Source of the DNA: Symsagittifera roscoffensis
Lineage: Eukaryota; Xenacoelomorpha; Acoela; Convolutidae
DNA: 64,000 nucleotides
Direction of reading: 5' to 3'
Assembly: GCF_963678635.1 (NCBI RefSeq)
Contig: NC_087065.1
Coordinates: 66,807,374-66,871,373 of the forward strand
Of the stretch, positions 1 to 11,225 are shown piece after piece. The first letter of the stretch is position 1; the number at the start of each line of letters is the position of its first letter. The notes below the pieces were generated by a model. The model ran no database searches, was not told where the DNA came from, and saw only the letters and a program-made list of their open reading frames with translations. The position numbers and the translations under genes were made by a program.

Positions 1-113
1 TATACCCGGAGGGAAAAGGCAACTAAATACCCGTATAAAATTTTGTTTATCGTTGATGATATTATATCCTTGGTGATAAAATTTTATCAATATGGCTTAA
101 GGCGCTCTTAAAT

Positions 114-222
114 TTGTCACGTAAACTTCTACTTTGAAAACATTGTCACGTAAACTTCTACTTTGAAAACGTTGTCACGTAAACTTCTACTTTGAAAACG
201 TTGTCACGTAAACTTCTACTTT
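114..222. repeat. Four-copy short tandem repeat
   Basis: A unit of about 29 bases, beginning near TTGTCACGTAAACTTCTAC and ending TTTGAAAAC, is repeated four times. Copies differ by one or two bases, and the last is cut short where the hairpin at 219-253 begins. It looks like a minisatellite; no coding potential is seen. Confidence 0.9.
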
Positions 223-253
223 CTAATTCCAAGATTTACTTGGAATTAGAAAG
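219..253. repeat. Perfect 15-bp stem hairpin
   Basis: CTTTCTAATTCCAAG is followed by a five-base spacer (ATTTA) and then its exact reverse complement CTTGGAATTAGAAAG. It abuts the last unit of the minisatellite, so it may mark the end of a small mobile element or a repeat-expansion breakpoint. Confidence 0.85.
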
Positions 254-2338
254 AATTTTGTATCGTGTTCCTTGTTGTTGAGCTAGGCTTAGCAAGATCC
301 TAAGTAGGAGGTCTTCTGCTTTTTGGGTAGAAAAGTTCTTTAGTTTACAAAATCCTAAGATTAGGGTCTTCCCAAAAATTAGAGACCCCTTTCCTAGGAT
401 TTTGCTTGACGTGAGGTCTCCCCCCTTAGGAAAGACCAAACCCCCCCCTTAGGATCCGGGAAACGATACAATACTACTGGCTTTGCTCTCTCTTTTATTT
501 TATCCAGAAAACGAGCAACACTTTGTTTTATAGCTAAACTTGTGTATCTTAAACACTTATCTTGATTTATTGTTTTTCTTGAGAGCTTATATTACAATCA
601 GCTTCTTTTTGAAGAATTTTTATTTAAAAAAACCAATGTATTGAGATGGCTGAATATATTGAATTGAGAGAGAATTTAAATGATGGAAAAATTTTTTCCA
701 AAATACCAATTTTTGGGAACATTTGTAACGCTTATTCTTCATATCATTTCTAACTGATTAATTGACTCTGTTAATCGTAAAGATTGATGGCTTAACCACT
801 AGTGTTCATTAGTCTAGCTACTCTTGTTTGTGCCTTGAGTGGTTAGTAGTTTTCAATCCAGGTTACTGCGTCTTGTTTCGCTTCGAGCGTATGACAATTC
901 TAAAATCGCATCTAATCAAAAAGAAGCCAAAAAAGAGATGCTTTACACGGAAAAAGTTACTCATTTTACTCGGACTGTTTGATTAGTATTCTGAACATTC
1001 TTGCATCAGAGGTAATTTGCATCTTTTCGGAATCGTCAGAGGCTTTTTGATTTCGGAAATTTTTTAATTTTCTCGCTCAGGGAGATTTTCTCCTTTCTAA
1101 AAGTCGAACAACTATCAAGCCTGATTTGCAGGGGTTTTATTATTCAGTGTTTGTAATGCTTTAAAATGGCTGACTGCTTAGCGCTTTATTGTCAGCTCTT
1201 TAAAACAAAATAAACAAATAGTCCGTCTACCTAGCGACATAATTGTTTTTGATTTAAACCAAATAGTTTAAATTATTGAATTAACTTACATTGCGACCTT
1301 AGAAAAAAAATCATTTGAATTGGAAAAATAACAAGAAAATAAAAAACAGCCCTAATGAAAGGAATTCAGTTGAAAAATGACTAGAAGATTCCTTTTTTTG
1401 ACGATAACAAGTTAGGAATAGAACAAGTCTCCTTTGTTATTTTTGACATCAAATAAATAATAAAATGATAGCTTTTTTTTGTTTGGAGAGTTTTTGCAAA
1501 ACTCAACCAATTTTTAAGATATCCAGTTGTTCTAGAGGCGCATTTTTACATTGTTATCAATTTATTTACATGAACTATCAGTGGGATTAGGGTTTTATTA
1601 TTGGATAATTTAAAACAAGAATATTTTTTGCTATGCCGCTCAAAATTTATTTCCCTTTCGTTTGGAACTTTAAAATTTTTAATTTAGCAAAAAATACCAA
1701 ACAAAACGTATTATTTCACAAATTTTCACTAGTAAACTCTGCATGAAAGATATCCTACCAAACAGTCTCAAATTTGTTAAAACCCAAACAAAACTAATAG
1801 CATGAAAGCCGAACAAAAAAATAAATGAGTATATAATTTGATTTAAGTTTAAAATAAAAGAAAAATATTATTTGAACTTCAGATTAGAAACTTTCAGTTT
1901 CAAGCCTCTTCACCGTTGGAGTTGGTTTCCTGCTACTTTGTATTATCCAAACTTACATTGGCTAGCGGTACTTAAAAGGTTCCACTCTTAATTAGTTCTT
2001 CAAGTAATTTTGATTTCGTAGTCTTTTTTACTTCAAATGCCTTGACTGGATTTTCCAGTATATAAAGTGCTGCGGTTTGAAATAATTCATTGATTTTACA
2101 TCTTATGAAAGTATCGAAAAATCGATTGAATAAATATGAAATAATTACCACTGTTTTCCCTTTCACGGCATAATTACACTACTTGTTCTTTGGTAGGACT
2201 TTGAAAAAGACTGATTGTTTGTAACTTTTTCTCGGCTTTTAAAGGTAGAAAAAAACAATCCAACCAACTGGTGACATATTTTTTTGAAAAAATTTTGGAA
2301 CCATTTCTATAAACTCAATTTGAAAACAAACCAAAAAA
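254..2338. other. AT-rich non-coding stretch
   Basis: No exon or conserved protein segment is recognised on either strand. Short open frames here, such as 1,972-2,166 minus, have the low-complexity A/T content of chance ORFs. If the TRPM gene extends leftward, this is its downstream intron or flank. The later TRPM exons (S2-S6, pore, TRP box) were looked for and not found. Confidence 0.5.
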
Positions 2339-2540
2339 CATTGCGAGGCCAAACTGTTCAATTTGTGCATTGTAAGTAGATTCCGCAGCAAGGACGCTCC
2401 CTTTGTTCTTCTTTTGTGCTTTACTTTCCTTTGATCGTTCCGACAAAATTTTAACATTTTGAAGACTTGTCTCTGAAATCCAGGAACATACAGACACAAA
2501 ATTGTGCGCCTATCTAGTGCACAGTTTGGCCTCGTAATGA
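2339..2540 (-). repeat. Left arm of inverted repeat pair around a TRPM exon
   Basis: The reverse complement of this stretch matches 7,428-7,620. Both contain CATTACGAGGCCAAAC, a segment reading ACAAAATTGTGTCTGTATG in one orientation, and a run resembling AACAAAGGAGCG. Several short indels and substitutions separate the copies, so the repeat is not recent. Both copies encode a similar stretch of open frame (around ILCLYVPGFQRQ), which may be only a by-product of shared ancestry. It is a dispersed repeat of unknown class. Confidence 0.8.
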
Positions 2541-2949
2541 AAGTTTTTTGTTTTCTAAAAAAAAAACAGTAGTCAATTAAAATATTATAATAAATTTTTC
2601 TTTCGCAAAAAATTCTAAGATTGCATTTCATTTGCTAGAATTTATTTTGAAGAGCTTGTTTCAGAGATACTTGAGGACAGTTTTACTTGACGTTCCGACA
2701 TTTGCAGAAAATGAGGAATATATATGCTTGGGGTCGTTTTTATTCAAACTAATTTCCAAAACCTGGAGAATTGATCTCTGGATTTTGGAGTGCCCCCGCG
2801 TGCGCGCACCTTTCCATTAACCTGACACGCGACCATTGAAATTGCTCGTTCTACAGATTGATACTACAAATTGTAACGCGAATATTTACGCGCTGCGTGT
2901 TATTTCGCAGTACATAATTAGTTTCAAGTTGATTTGAGGCAAACTAACT

Positions 2950-3270
2950 GGTTTGAATAATTTCACACCAGACTCAAACTTTAACATCAGCAAAACTGCC
3001 CGTACATCAGAGCAAAGCCCTGAATGTTTCGACTGCACCTTATGGCCCCAAAAAAAACTTTTTTTTTTCGTTCTTTTTCTTCAATACGCTGTGCAAAATA
3101 CAGAGGGCGTTTTTAGTGTGCCGAATTGTTTTAATAAGTCATAACTGCCCGTCTCAATTTAATTTGGAAATGCATTACTTCTCCGCTTACGTGTGTCCTG
3201 AGAAAGCTATATATTGCGCGTTGATTACCCCGAATTAGCACAATTAGCAGTTTCAAACTCCGTAACTTTA
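2950..3270 (+). repeat. Dispersed 0.3-kb repeat, copy 1
   Basis: The core resembles GCCCTGAATGTTTCGACTGCA preceded by CATCAG, and it is found again in the same orientation at 9,240-9,575 and 10,960-11,225. Downstream similarity includes a GCGCGTT/GCGCAATA block followed by TTTCAAAC. No terminal repeats or target duplication were delineated, so the class (SINE-like, MITE or other) is open. Confidence 0.6.
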
Positions 3271-3762
3271 CAACAAAGGATTTGATGTAAAAAAAAATTA
3301 AATATGATCTCAAGATAACAAAATTTGTCAACATTGCTTAAAAAGTTCCGAATAGTTGAAATGGAAAAAACTGAGGGAACATTGAAAAGCCGAAGCATAA
3401 ATTTTTGCACCTTCTTTGAACTGTGAAACAGTAATTTGATTTTTTTAACTTAAAGCTCATAGTTTGTCGCCAGCACTTCTTACCAAAAACTTTTGAAAAC
3501 CAGCTAAAATCCAGTGGGAAAACTTAGAACTTTTGCCCTGACACGAGTAGTCCTGTTTAAATTAAAGCTGCCGATGAAAAACATTTCACAATAATATAGC
3601 ATAGCGAGGGAAATTAAATAGGCTTTGTCGTGCGCGTATGTGATCTTACCCCATTTTCAAACAATGACCTTATTAGTAACAATTCAGCTAAGTTTCAACA
3701 ATCTGCCTTTGTATAAAATTTTTTGCCAACGCCAAAGATAGATTCAATTTAAATTATCTAAC
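3271..3762. other. TRPM intron, no other feature
   Basis: This non-coding AT-rich sequence lies directly after the donor of the TRPM exon at 3,763 on the minus strand. Nothing else is recognised. Confidence 0.5.
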
Positions 3763-4934
3763 CATGAAGCACCACCCAGCTGAAGATGATGAGAAACGCC
3801 ATATAGGACAGTGTATTCAGACAGAATACAATCATAGGGGCTGTGTAGAAACTCCGAAACCTCTCTGGCTGCTTCTTGAGATGTTTCCAGAACTTGTCTG
3901 GCTGCTTCTTGAAAGAGCCCCACAACAATTTCACTTCTGCTTTAATTTGGGAAACCTTATCTTTGAACTCGGGTTCGTCTGTTGATTTTTTGGCGCCAGT
4001 TTGGCAATCCATTTTTTTCTTTGAGGTTTCGGTGCCAGTTTGTGGGTCCGCTTCTTGTTTTGGATCGTTTCTAAATTGAATCACAAATGGGATCATTATG
4101 AACGGCAGGAAAATGGCCAAGGCAATTTTGAATCGTGAATTCGAGTAGGTTATTTTTCCACGCCAATTTTTCTTCGAAAGTGACTGGCAAGCTGCTTGAG
4201 ATATGAAAGATTTCGTTTGCGCACTTATGGCAAGGTCCACACAGCTGATTTTGCCCCAACAGTCATGTTTCTTTTTCAACATAATTTCGCATTTTTCTTT
4301 ATCGTATTGGAAGCAGTGATTCACGATACCAATCGCGCGCTCGTCGTAACTTTTTCGAATGTTTTCTACTTTAGATGAGAAAGTTAAATCCATTCTCTTT
4401 TCAAGAGAAGTTAAAGTATTTTCGAGGATCCAAGCAGCAAACAGAGCGGCAAAGACCTTGCATTGAAGGTTTTCCCAGAAATACAAACTGGATTCAAGCC
4501 TGTTGAACAGAATGGAGTGCACGAACATTTCACGCACGGGGTTTTCAAGCGCGGCCTTCATTTTATCTGCGTCACGATGTTCTTTTGTGTACTCCGCGTC
4601 CAATTTGCGTTCTGTCCAGTTTTTGAGTTTCGGTTTATATTTGAAGTGAACTTCTTTCTCCAAAATGCCTTCAACATGCTGTAGATGAATAGTTCTGCTA
4701 ATTTCGTCATCGCGTAGCTCGATTTGAAAATCGCTGTGATTTGACTCCGAGTAAATTTCATTTAGTTCACCGTATGTTAGCAACTTCTGAAGTTGGAAAC
4801 TGTCTCCGGTATTGCTCTCTTCCTCAGAATCCAGGTCGAGAAGTGTCTTGATTACTTCAAATTGGTTAATCTTTACCGCTTCTTTGAAATAATTGAAAAT
4901 AAACCCAGAACCGCCAGTTTTCCCGATTTCCACT
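3763..4934 (-). CDS. TRPM-family cation channel, exon covering MHR4 to S1
   Basis: The exon encodes about 390 residues of a TRP melastatin channel, a non-selective cation channel of animal membranes. The early part, with LLTYGELNEIY, matches the end of melastatin homology region 3 (typical FLTYGRLEELY). Next come the MHR4 hallmarks VHSILFNRLESSLYFWENL and KKHDCWGKISCVDLAI, ending in NWRGKI. A hydrophobic pre-S1 run (IALAIFLPFIMIPFVI) and a charged, Lys-rich linker follow. The last feature is FYTAPMIVFCLNTLSY and S1 (MAFLIIFSWVVLH). The acceptor is TTCTAG just before 4,934; the donor is CATG/GTTAGA after 3,763. The frame is fully open, which argues for a working exon. The pore exons would lie to the left and were not seen. 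The linker before FYTAP seems longer than in vertebrate TRPMs. Confidence 0.88.
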
Positions 4935-7900
4935 CTAGAACAATTTTTTTTTAATTTTATTTGTGAAAATATTTACAAAAAAAATGAATTTGAGATAAAA
5001 TAAAGTCACTATCCTTCAAATTCAGGGCAATTAAGTTTGCCATGTTGGCGAGGCTTGTAATGTTAACCTAAGTGATTATTACTACATGAAGAGAAACATA
5101 TTCTTTTCTGATAAAAGAAAGACAATTCTTTCAGATGCGAACTTCAACGCACATAATTTGTTTTTAACATTTGAAATTACAATTGGTTATTTGTCGTTCA
5201 ACTTCAAAACTTATGTGAGCAACTTTTAGTTTCAGTTTTGTTTTAATGTTACTAAACTGCTCAATTCCATTCCCCTCAACAGTTTTAATAAACTATTCAC
5301 AAACTCTTGGGGGTAAAATTGTGAGTGGACTGTTTTGCAAGGAATCGCAAGCCGAACAATTTTTTTGCAAAGACCTCCCAAAAATGGCATTTCTGGCCAT
5401 ACTTTCATAAAATTGACCAAATAAAAACCAGAACCGCCCTGACTTAAGCTACGCCCCCCCCCCCTTTGAACCACCCCTTAACCGAACAACAGCGCTCCTT
5501 CTCGTCATTCGACCCTCCCGCCACCTGCATCAATCCCCCACGCCTTATAATGTTAAGTATGAAGACTACATATGTTTATCATTTTTTTCCGCCAACCAGT
5601 TTTTGTAACAATCCAACAATGTGAACAAAGTTTTTGCGAGATTCTTGCACGACATAAAATAAAATCAAAGCGGGAAAAATAACTAACTTAACTGATTTAA
5701 AAGGCTTATTCTTTATTCATTATTTATTATTGATTCTTTATTCCATATTGTTGAGTACAATATGGGAATCGATTGTGTATACAGTAGTTTAGACAGCAAA
5801 AAACCATTTTAAATGATTTCTTATCACTTTTCTTAGATGAAACGCGCTTCGAATCAAAATCAGATCAAATCTTTTTCATGAGCCCATGCAACCCTTCTAT
5901 CAATTGTCAGCCATCACGCCCAAAATTGGGTAATTCATGCAAGAACTGAATTCACTAATGGGTTTGATTAATGAAAAAACAGCTAGAGAGATGTTTTGTG
6001 CATGCAAAAGCGCTTCGAAACTATACAATAAATTTTTATCCGGAAATTTTAAATTTGATCACGGCTAATTTAACTTGACTTTTAGTTGCAAGTTTTTGCC
6101 AACCCGGTTGTTAATTAATAGACCGAAATTTTCAATCATTTAATTTCACAAATTATGTCTATAAAACAATACTCAAACAAAAAATTCAGACATTTACAAT
6201 TTATTGTAATCTAAATTCTAAAGAACTTCAATCTTGTTTTGGCATTAAAAAAATAATCTTCATAAATGAAAAATAATTGGACACAAAAAACTTCTAATCA
6301 AATAAATTCCATAAAAGAGTTGCAAAATTTACCCAAAGATACTTGCCGTTTTTCAATCCCAAAACGATTTTTGTAATTAAACACAAACATCTTTAAATAA
6401 AATTGCGCAGAATGTAGTCCTGGATACAGAAAACATGGATTATTTTGCGTTCTCTGAATGAATGGTTCTCTGAATGAAGTTTTTCTATAACTTGGGCAAA
6501 ACCCGCTCAATTATAACTATTTTAATTTCAAAAAATTGGCATCTTTGAAAAGTTGGCCAAGATTCAGAAGTTTGTAACTTTCAATTTATTTTTTCTATCA
6601 TACATTTAACCTCAAGTCGTTTCCAAGGCATTGTTGATGCCATAAATTTTTGGTGACACTTAAGTTATGAGTAACCATGGTCAATATCATTTCAAGAAAA
6701 AAACATAAATAAAAAACACTTTTTCGCACTATGGAAAAAGGCTAGTCATACAACATTCGGCTCTTTTCCATTTTTCCTCCCCTTTCAAGTTTTCAGTTTT
6801 TTTTGTTGTTGTAAATGTGATTATGGCTAATCGCGAAAATTTATGATATAAGGTGTGACGAACAAATCTGTTCATCCATACTAGTTTCCTCCCCATGACA
6901 AGTTTCTTTGCAATATGCAATTGCACAGTAAACATAGATAAACGAAAAAAAATATGATGTAATGTACACGAACAAATCTTTGTTCATCAATAGTTCATCA
7001 TACAGTTAATTTTTTCATCATACTAGGTGTCATTGCGTTATGATTTGTTTATACTAGTTTTCAAATTTGAACTTCAAAGGTGGGGAAAATGAAATCACTA
7101 ATCATGGACTAAGGAACTTCATAAAAAGCGTTTGATTACCATTTTGCTTTATACCAAAAAGCATGCTTATTTTATTGGTCTATCCGTGAAGCTCACTCTG
7201 CTGAATAGCTTTTTAAAGAATTTTTTTTAGGTAACAACGCGATAGAGAAAAACATGCTCTGCAGAAGAGGTAGGTATACTGTTTTTACCATGTTTTTACT
7301 CTTTTTTTTTCTCTTTGAAAAAGTTTGAATAAAAATTGTTTTTGGTCTAATCTGTTGATGAACTATTTAATTCTGATAGTTTTGATAAAAGAACCAATTG
7401 ATATAATATTTATTGTTTTTTGGGGTTTTCATTACGAGGCCAAACTTTGCACTGGATAGGAGCACAATTTTGTGTCTGTATGTTCCTGGATTCCAGAGAC
7501 AAATCTTTCAACATGTTAAAATTTTGTTGGAACGATCAAAGAGAAGGAAAGAACAAAAGACGAACAAAGGAGCGCCCTTGTTGCGGAATCCGCTTCAAAT
7601 GCTCAATGTTCGTAATGTTTGAATAGGAAATCTACTTTTACCAGTTTTACCAGCATATTCACATGGTTTTTAACAGTATTTTCCTGGTTTTTGGTGTTAC
7701 AGAGCGCAATGTTTTATTAACAGCATGAGAAAATGCTTTCGATTATTAAATAGCCAAACCGCCATAATAAAAAACTTAAGCCCGAACAAAAAAAATTGCT
7801 ATTATGAATATTTCTCAGAAGTAGTGGGTTTCAAAATTAAAGTTATTTTCAAATATTTTCTATCTTATTCAACCTGAAACTGAAGTGAACGCCAATTTTG

Positions 7901-8071
7901 AAACGAAGAATTTTGGTCGATACAGAATTATAAAATACTAATTTAATTGTCTCGAGATTTTTTAAAATATGATTTGCAAAAACCATCAGCTATCTGTTCG
8001 CACCGTTATTGCAGCAGTCGTCCTTTTTTTTAAAAGATGGGGAGCAGAGAATGAAAAAAAAATTAACTTGC
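4935..8071 (-). other. TRPM intron, probably GC-AG type, carrying repeats
   Basis: This 3.1 kb stretch separates the two TRPM exons. The simplest GT donor (8,067) leaves phase 0, which does not fit the phase-2 acceptor at 4,935. The donor CAG/GCAAGTT at 8,071 is the classic GC-AG donor consensus and gives a matching phase. A small unseen exon would be an alternative. The intron includes a C-run at about 5,453, AT-rich filler and the right arm of the inverted repeat at 7,428. Short open frames on both strands (such as 6,729-6,935) show no recognisable domain. Confidence 0.6.
7428..7620 (+). repeat. Right arm of inverted repeat pair
   Basis: This is the reverse-complement partner of 2,339-2,540. 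It starts at TCATTACGAGGCCAAAC and runs to about the TTCGTAATG end. It lies inside the intron between the two TRPM exons, so the pair encloses only the exon at 3,763-4,934. Confidence 0.8.
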
Positions 8072-8785
8072 CTGTCCTGTCGGATAATTTTGCCGAAGAT
8101 TTCAGCTCTGTCCCAGGAAAGAGACAATTCGAGAGCTTGCTTAATTTGATTAAAATTATTTTGTTTTTGCAGATAGAGAAGCTCCAAAATACTTTTGTCC
8201 AATTCCACGCTGTCAATTTTGCAAATTCTCATGTAGTCGTTCAGATTTTCTGATTTGGCCTCCAGACAATCTAAAGCTGTGTCTGAAAAATTACAGTTTT
8301 TTTCGGATTCATCTGGTAAGAAACGTCCGAATAATTTTTTCACTTTTTCTTTTAGTCTGAGATTGTTTGCATCTCGTTCATACAGTATTTTGGTTGCTTC
8401 CAGAAAGTCAGCTGCACGTCCCGTACCACTGACAATAATACATGGTATTTTTTCAGTAAGGCTACTCGAAAATTCATCGATTGCCCTGGTTCCACCCTCA
8501 ATGAGCACACACGCGACTGGTGCGGGTGCTTTTTTCGACTGGTCTGTCTCTTTTTCTGGTTTGCCGGCCAGCTGGTTGACGAAGGTGGCACGAATTTCGA
8601 GCTCTGTTTTAGAATTGTTTCTTTTTTCCACTATGATGAAATAGTCATGGTTCAAGTCAAGACTGTGAGTATCTTCATCGGGCTTCTCGTACGTAAACGT
8701 TGCAGATTTTGACGATTCCGAGATTTTTTTGTCGTCCTTCAAGAAAGCAATGTCATAAGAAACAACTCCAACTGAGACCACGCCC
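8072..8785 (-). CDS. TRPM-family cation channel, exon covering MHR1/2 region
   Basis: The exon encodes about 238 residues. The start, GVVSVGVV, matches the TRPM segment just after the MHR1 nucleotide-fold region (typical IGVVPWGVV). LDLNHDYFIIVEK corresponds to the conserved L(N/D)xxHSHFILVDDG. VACVLIEGGTRAIDEF and IIVSGTGRAADFLEA match the well-known EGGPN and DGSGRAAD motifs. The final ELSLSWDRAEIFGK matches LALxWNRVDIAxxEIF. The acceptor is GCTTTTCAG before 8,785. Adjacent melastatin segments continue in the exon at 3,763-4,934, on the same strand and in the right order. The preceding exon (ISVTGGA and GAWIITGG motifs) was not found up to the LTR element. No stops interrupt the frame. Confidence 0.88.
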
Positions 8786-9239
8786 CTGAAAAGCATCGAT
8801 TATAGTAATTTTTCCTTTTTTGAATTTTTTTCTCTTGATTGTACAAATTAGACTCATTTATTTGAATGGTCGGTTCATTTTGACATGGTGAAATTATCAG
8901 ATGGAAATACAAAATTTCTTCTTTATAGATTTTTCGTTGTTATGATGCACAGCTTGCAGGTAACGTGCACACATTCGATGTTTCAGATCTCCAATACTCA
9001 GAAAAATTTTTAAAACATCCGAAATTCAATATCCCCAAACTATTATTGACCACAGCAGTCGCGACCTAATCCATGGCTTCCAAGAAACTTTAAAAAAAAA
9101 ACACAAAAAAAAACAAAGCCGGTTTTTGCAGCAAAGTGCGCCACTCACCTTTTCAAACAGAGAATTGGGAAGAGGCTAGTCCGTTGCTTGGAGCTTGGAA
9201 ACCCTACCTTTCTAATTATGATTGGTAAGTTTTAGAACC
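8786..9239. other. TRPM upstream intron, nothing recognised
   Basis: AT-rich sequence upstream of the exon at 8,785. I saw no exon matching the TRPM N-terminus and no other feature. Confidence 0.4.
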
Positions 9240-9575
9240 AGAACCAGCAGACTTCAACAAGACTGCTCTCAAATCAAGGCAAAACCCTGAATGCTCTGAC
9301 TGCACTTTTAGTTCGATATATAAAAACTTTGTTTGTGGAATTGGTGAAAAATCGAAAGATTTTTTTTTGCTTCGCTGTATCCCCCACACGCTATAGTAAA
9401 CTATAAAGGGATGTAATTTGCGTTTTATATCCAATTATTGCGACCAAATTGCTTGCCAAAATTTAATTTGTAACGCATTAGACCACAATTTTCGAGTGTT
9501 AAAAGTATAAGAATGCAATAAAGCGCAATAATTATCCCAAATTGTTCTAACTAGCGGTTTTCAAACCCCTATACT
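9240..9575 (+). repeat. Dispersed 0.3-kb repeat, copy 2
   Basis: It shares AAGACTGCTCTCAAATCAAG and CCTGAATGCTCTGACTGCA with copies at 2,950 and 10,960. The same trailing blocks (GCGCAATA, then TTTTCAAACCCC) occur in the same order, so this is a real family and not a chance motif. Confidence 0.6.
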
Positions 9576-9905
9576 TTTACAAAAAAAGATCACGGGTGAC
9601 CTGTGTTTTGAAATTTGAAATATATTTTTCAGATGGTTTAAAACTATCTTTCAGATAGTATTAAACAAAAATATTTTTCAGATGGTTTAATACTGACGGT
9701 TCAAGCTAGCATGCCGCCCGGGATTGACGACTCAATCATATTTTTTTCCATAACACCTCCATAAATATAATCAGCTGTTACATTTTAATCTATTTATGAA
9801 GGTTTATAGTAGCTTTTCTGGAATTTAAGGTGAAAGATCACATAATTACCGAAAAATTGATTATAAAAGCTTTTTTGAAACATGGCTTGTGAGTATAACT
9901 CTTAC

Positions 9906-10035
9906 ATGGCTCCTGTTCTGATTCAGGGTCTGAGTATGCGTCTAGAGTGGTTATTTGGGGTGCGTGGCAATACTTAGATGGTACACATTCATCTTGGGTT
10001 CGGATTTTATTTCTAGTTTCTTGATTCCATTTTAA
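9906..10035 (-). CDS. Candidate exon of unknown gene
   Basis: A minus-strand open frame of about 75 codons crosses this stretch. It is bounded by a plausible acceptor (AAAATTCAG) before 10,035 and a strong donor (CAT/GTAAGAGT) after 9,906. The encoded part contains CVPSKYCHAPQITTLDAYSD and several acidic residues, with four cysteines. It has higher G+C than its flanks. It lies upstream of, and on the same strand as, the TRPM exons, so it could belong to that gene's N-terminus. I cannot match it to a TRPM motif, and it may be a decayed mobile-element fragment. Confidence 0.3.
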
Positions 10036-10959
10036 CTGAATTTTCGACAGTTTCGCGAAAATTTTTTGTTATAGATTATTTATGCGATAATTTAGCGTCT
10101 TCGAAGATGGTTAACCATAGATAAAGCTTTATAGCTAGAAAGCAATTTGATGAAGGTATATCATTGGAACGTGTGATGGTTGATGACAGATGCCTGATAC
10201 TTTTCATTCAATTTGATTTATTAAAAGGTTTGATTTCGCAGCGCATTTTTAGCTTAGTTTTGATGAAGCTACTTCAATTTAAGAGTCACTTGGCCCACCT
10301 AACTTTCATTAAAGTATTAAATTTTTCAGAAAATCGAATGTTCTCAACATGTGACTTAAATTTAATTTTATATCTCTAAAAATTTGATGAAAAGCTTTGA
10401 AATTTCGTTTTTGTAAAAAAAAGTAATTTGCGTAATAAAAAGCCCTTTTTTCTGTAACAAAAATTGAGTAAGAATAAACCTTTCTTAAAAGACGTTGGAG
10501 TTTGGCAAGAAGCTGTGTTTGATATACTTTTGTCAATAACTGACCCGGTAATTTCACAGTTTTTTTATTGACTGAAACAGCTAAAATAATCAATTTTTGG
10601 GGTAAAACTATGGAGAATAATTGATAACAACGCTGCTCGTATCAGAGAAAAAAAGCTAATTTTCCTGTTCCCTTTAATTTGTCTCAAAAAATTTTGGTCA
10701 ATTAAATATTTGCAAACTACGATTTTGTAGTTTGCCGACTAGCTTACCTCGTTAGCCAACTAGCTTACCTCAATTCAATTTGGAACAATTATAAGTGCGG
10801 ATACTTTGCTGCGCTCTAATAAATCGAGTGAAGTAATAGAAATCCAAATTATCCATCCGCATTTTAGTTCAGTGCAAGCATACACGCTCGGCAATCTATA
10901 GATTTTCAAACTAATACCCATACGCTTTTATCTTTTGTAAAACTGTCTAAAAAAACACC
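10036..10959. other. Non-coding, with a 24-bp direct duplication
   Basis: At about 10,733-10,772 a segment resembling GCCGACTAGCTTACCTC is immediately repeated with one change. Nothing else is recognised. Confidence 0.5.
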
Positions 10960-11225
10960 ACACTCGCAACAAACAAGACTGCTCGCATTGAAAACAACAA
11001 GACTGTTGTTCGAAAGTCGGAACAAAAGACTTCTCGCATCAGGTCGAAGCCCCGGATGTTCCGACTGCATTTCAAGCTTTCAACGTTGCTTCCATAATTT
11101 TTATAAGATTTTTTGCAAACTCAAAAACAAATGTTTAGCTTAAAGTGTAGTTTTAAAAATGCAAAATATATTGCGCGTTAAGTTGTCCAAATTGACCATA
11201 TTGCAATTTTTGAACCCCAATGTTT
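10960..11225 (+). repeat. Dispersed 0.3-kb repeat, copy 3
   Basis: It contains AACAAGACTGCTCGCATTG and, further on, CTTCTCGCATCAGGTCGAAG and GATGTTCCGACTGCATTTC, the best preserved version of the family core. The trailing TTGCGCGTTAAGTTG block corresponds to the one at 3,215. Confidence 0.6.

Noticed and set aside
114-222. Possible CRISPR-like array
   Set aside because: Repeats are contiguous with no unique spacers, and the genome is eukaryotic.
1972-2166. 64-codon minus-strand frame considered as a later TRPM exon
   Set aside because: No S2-S6, pore or TRP-box motif is present and no good splice signals flank it.
3764-4684. Plus-strand open frames opposite the TRPM exon
   Set aside because: They are antisense shadows of a conserved coding exon and contain no recognisable domain.
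8255-8644. 129-codon plus-strand frame
   Set aside because: It lies opposite the TRPM MHR exon, whose motifs are clear on the minus strand.
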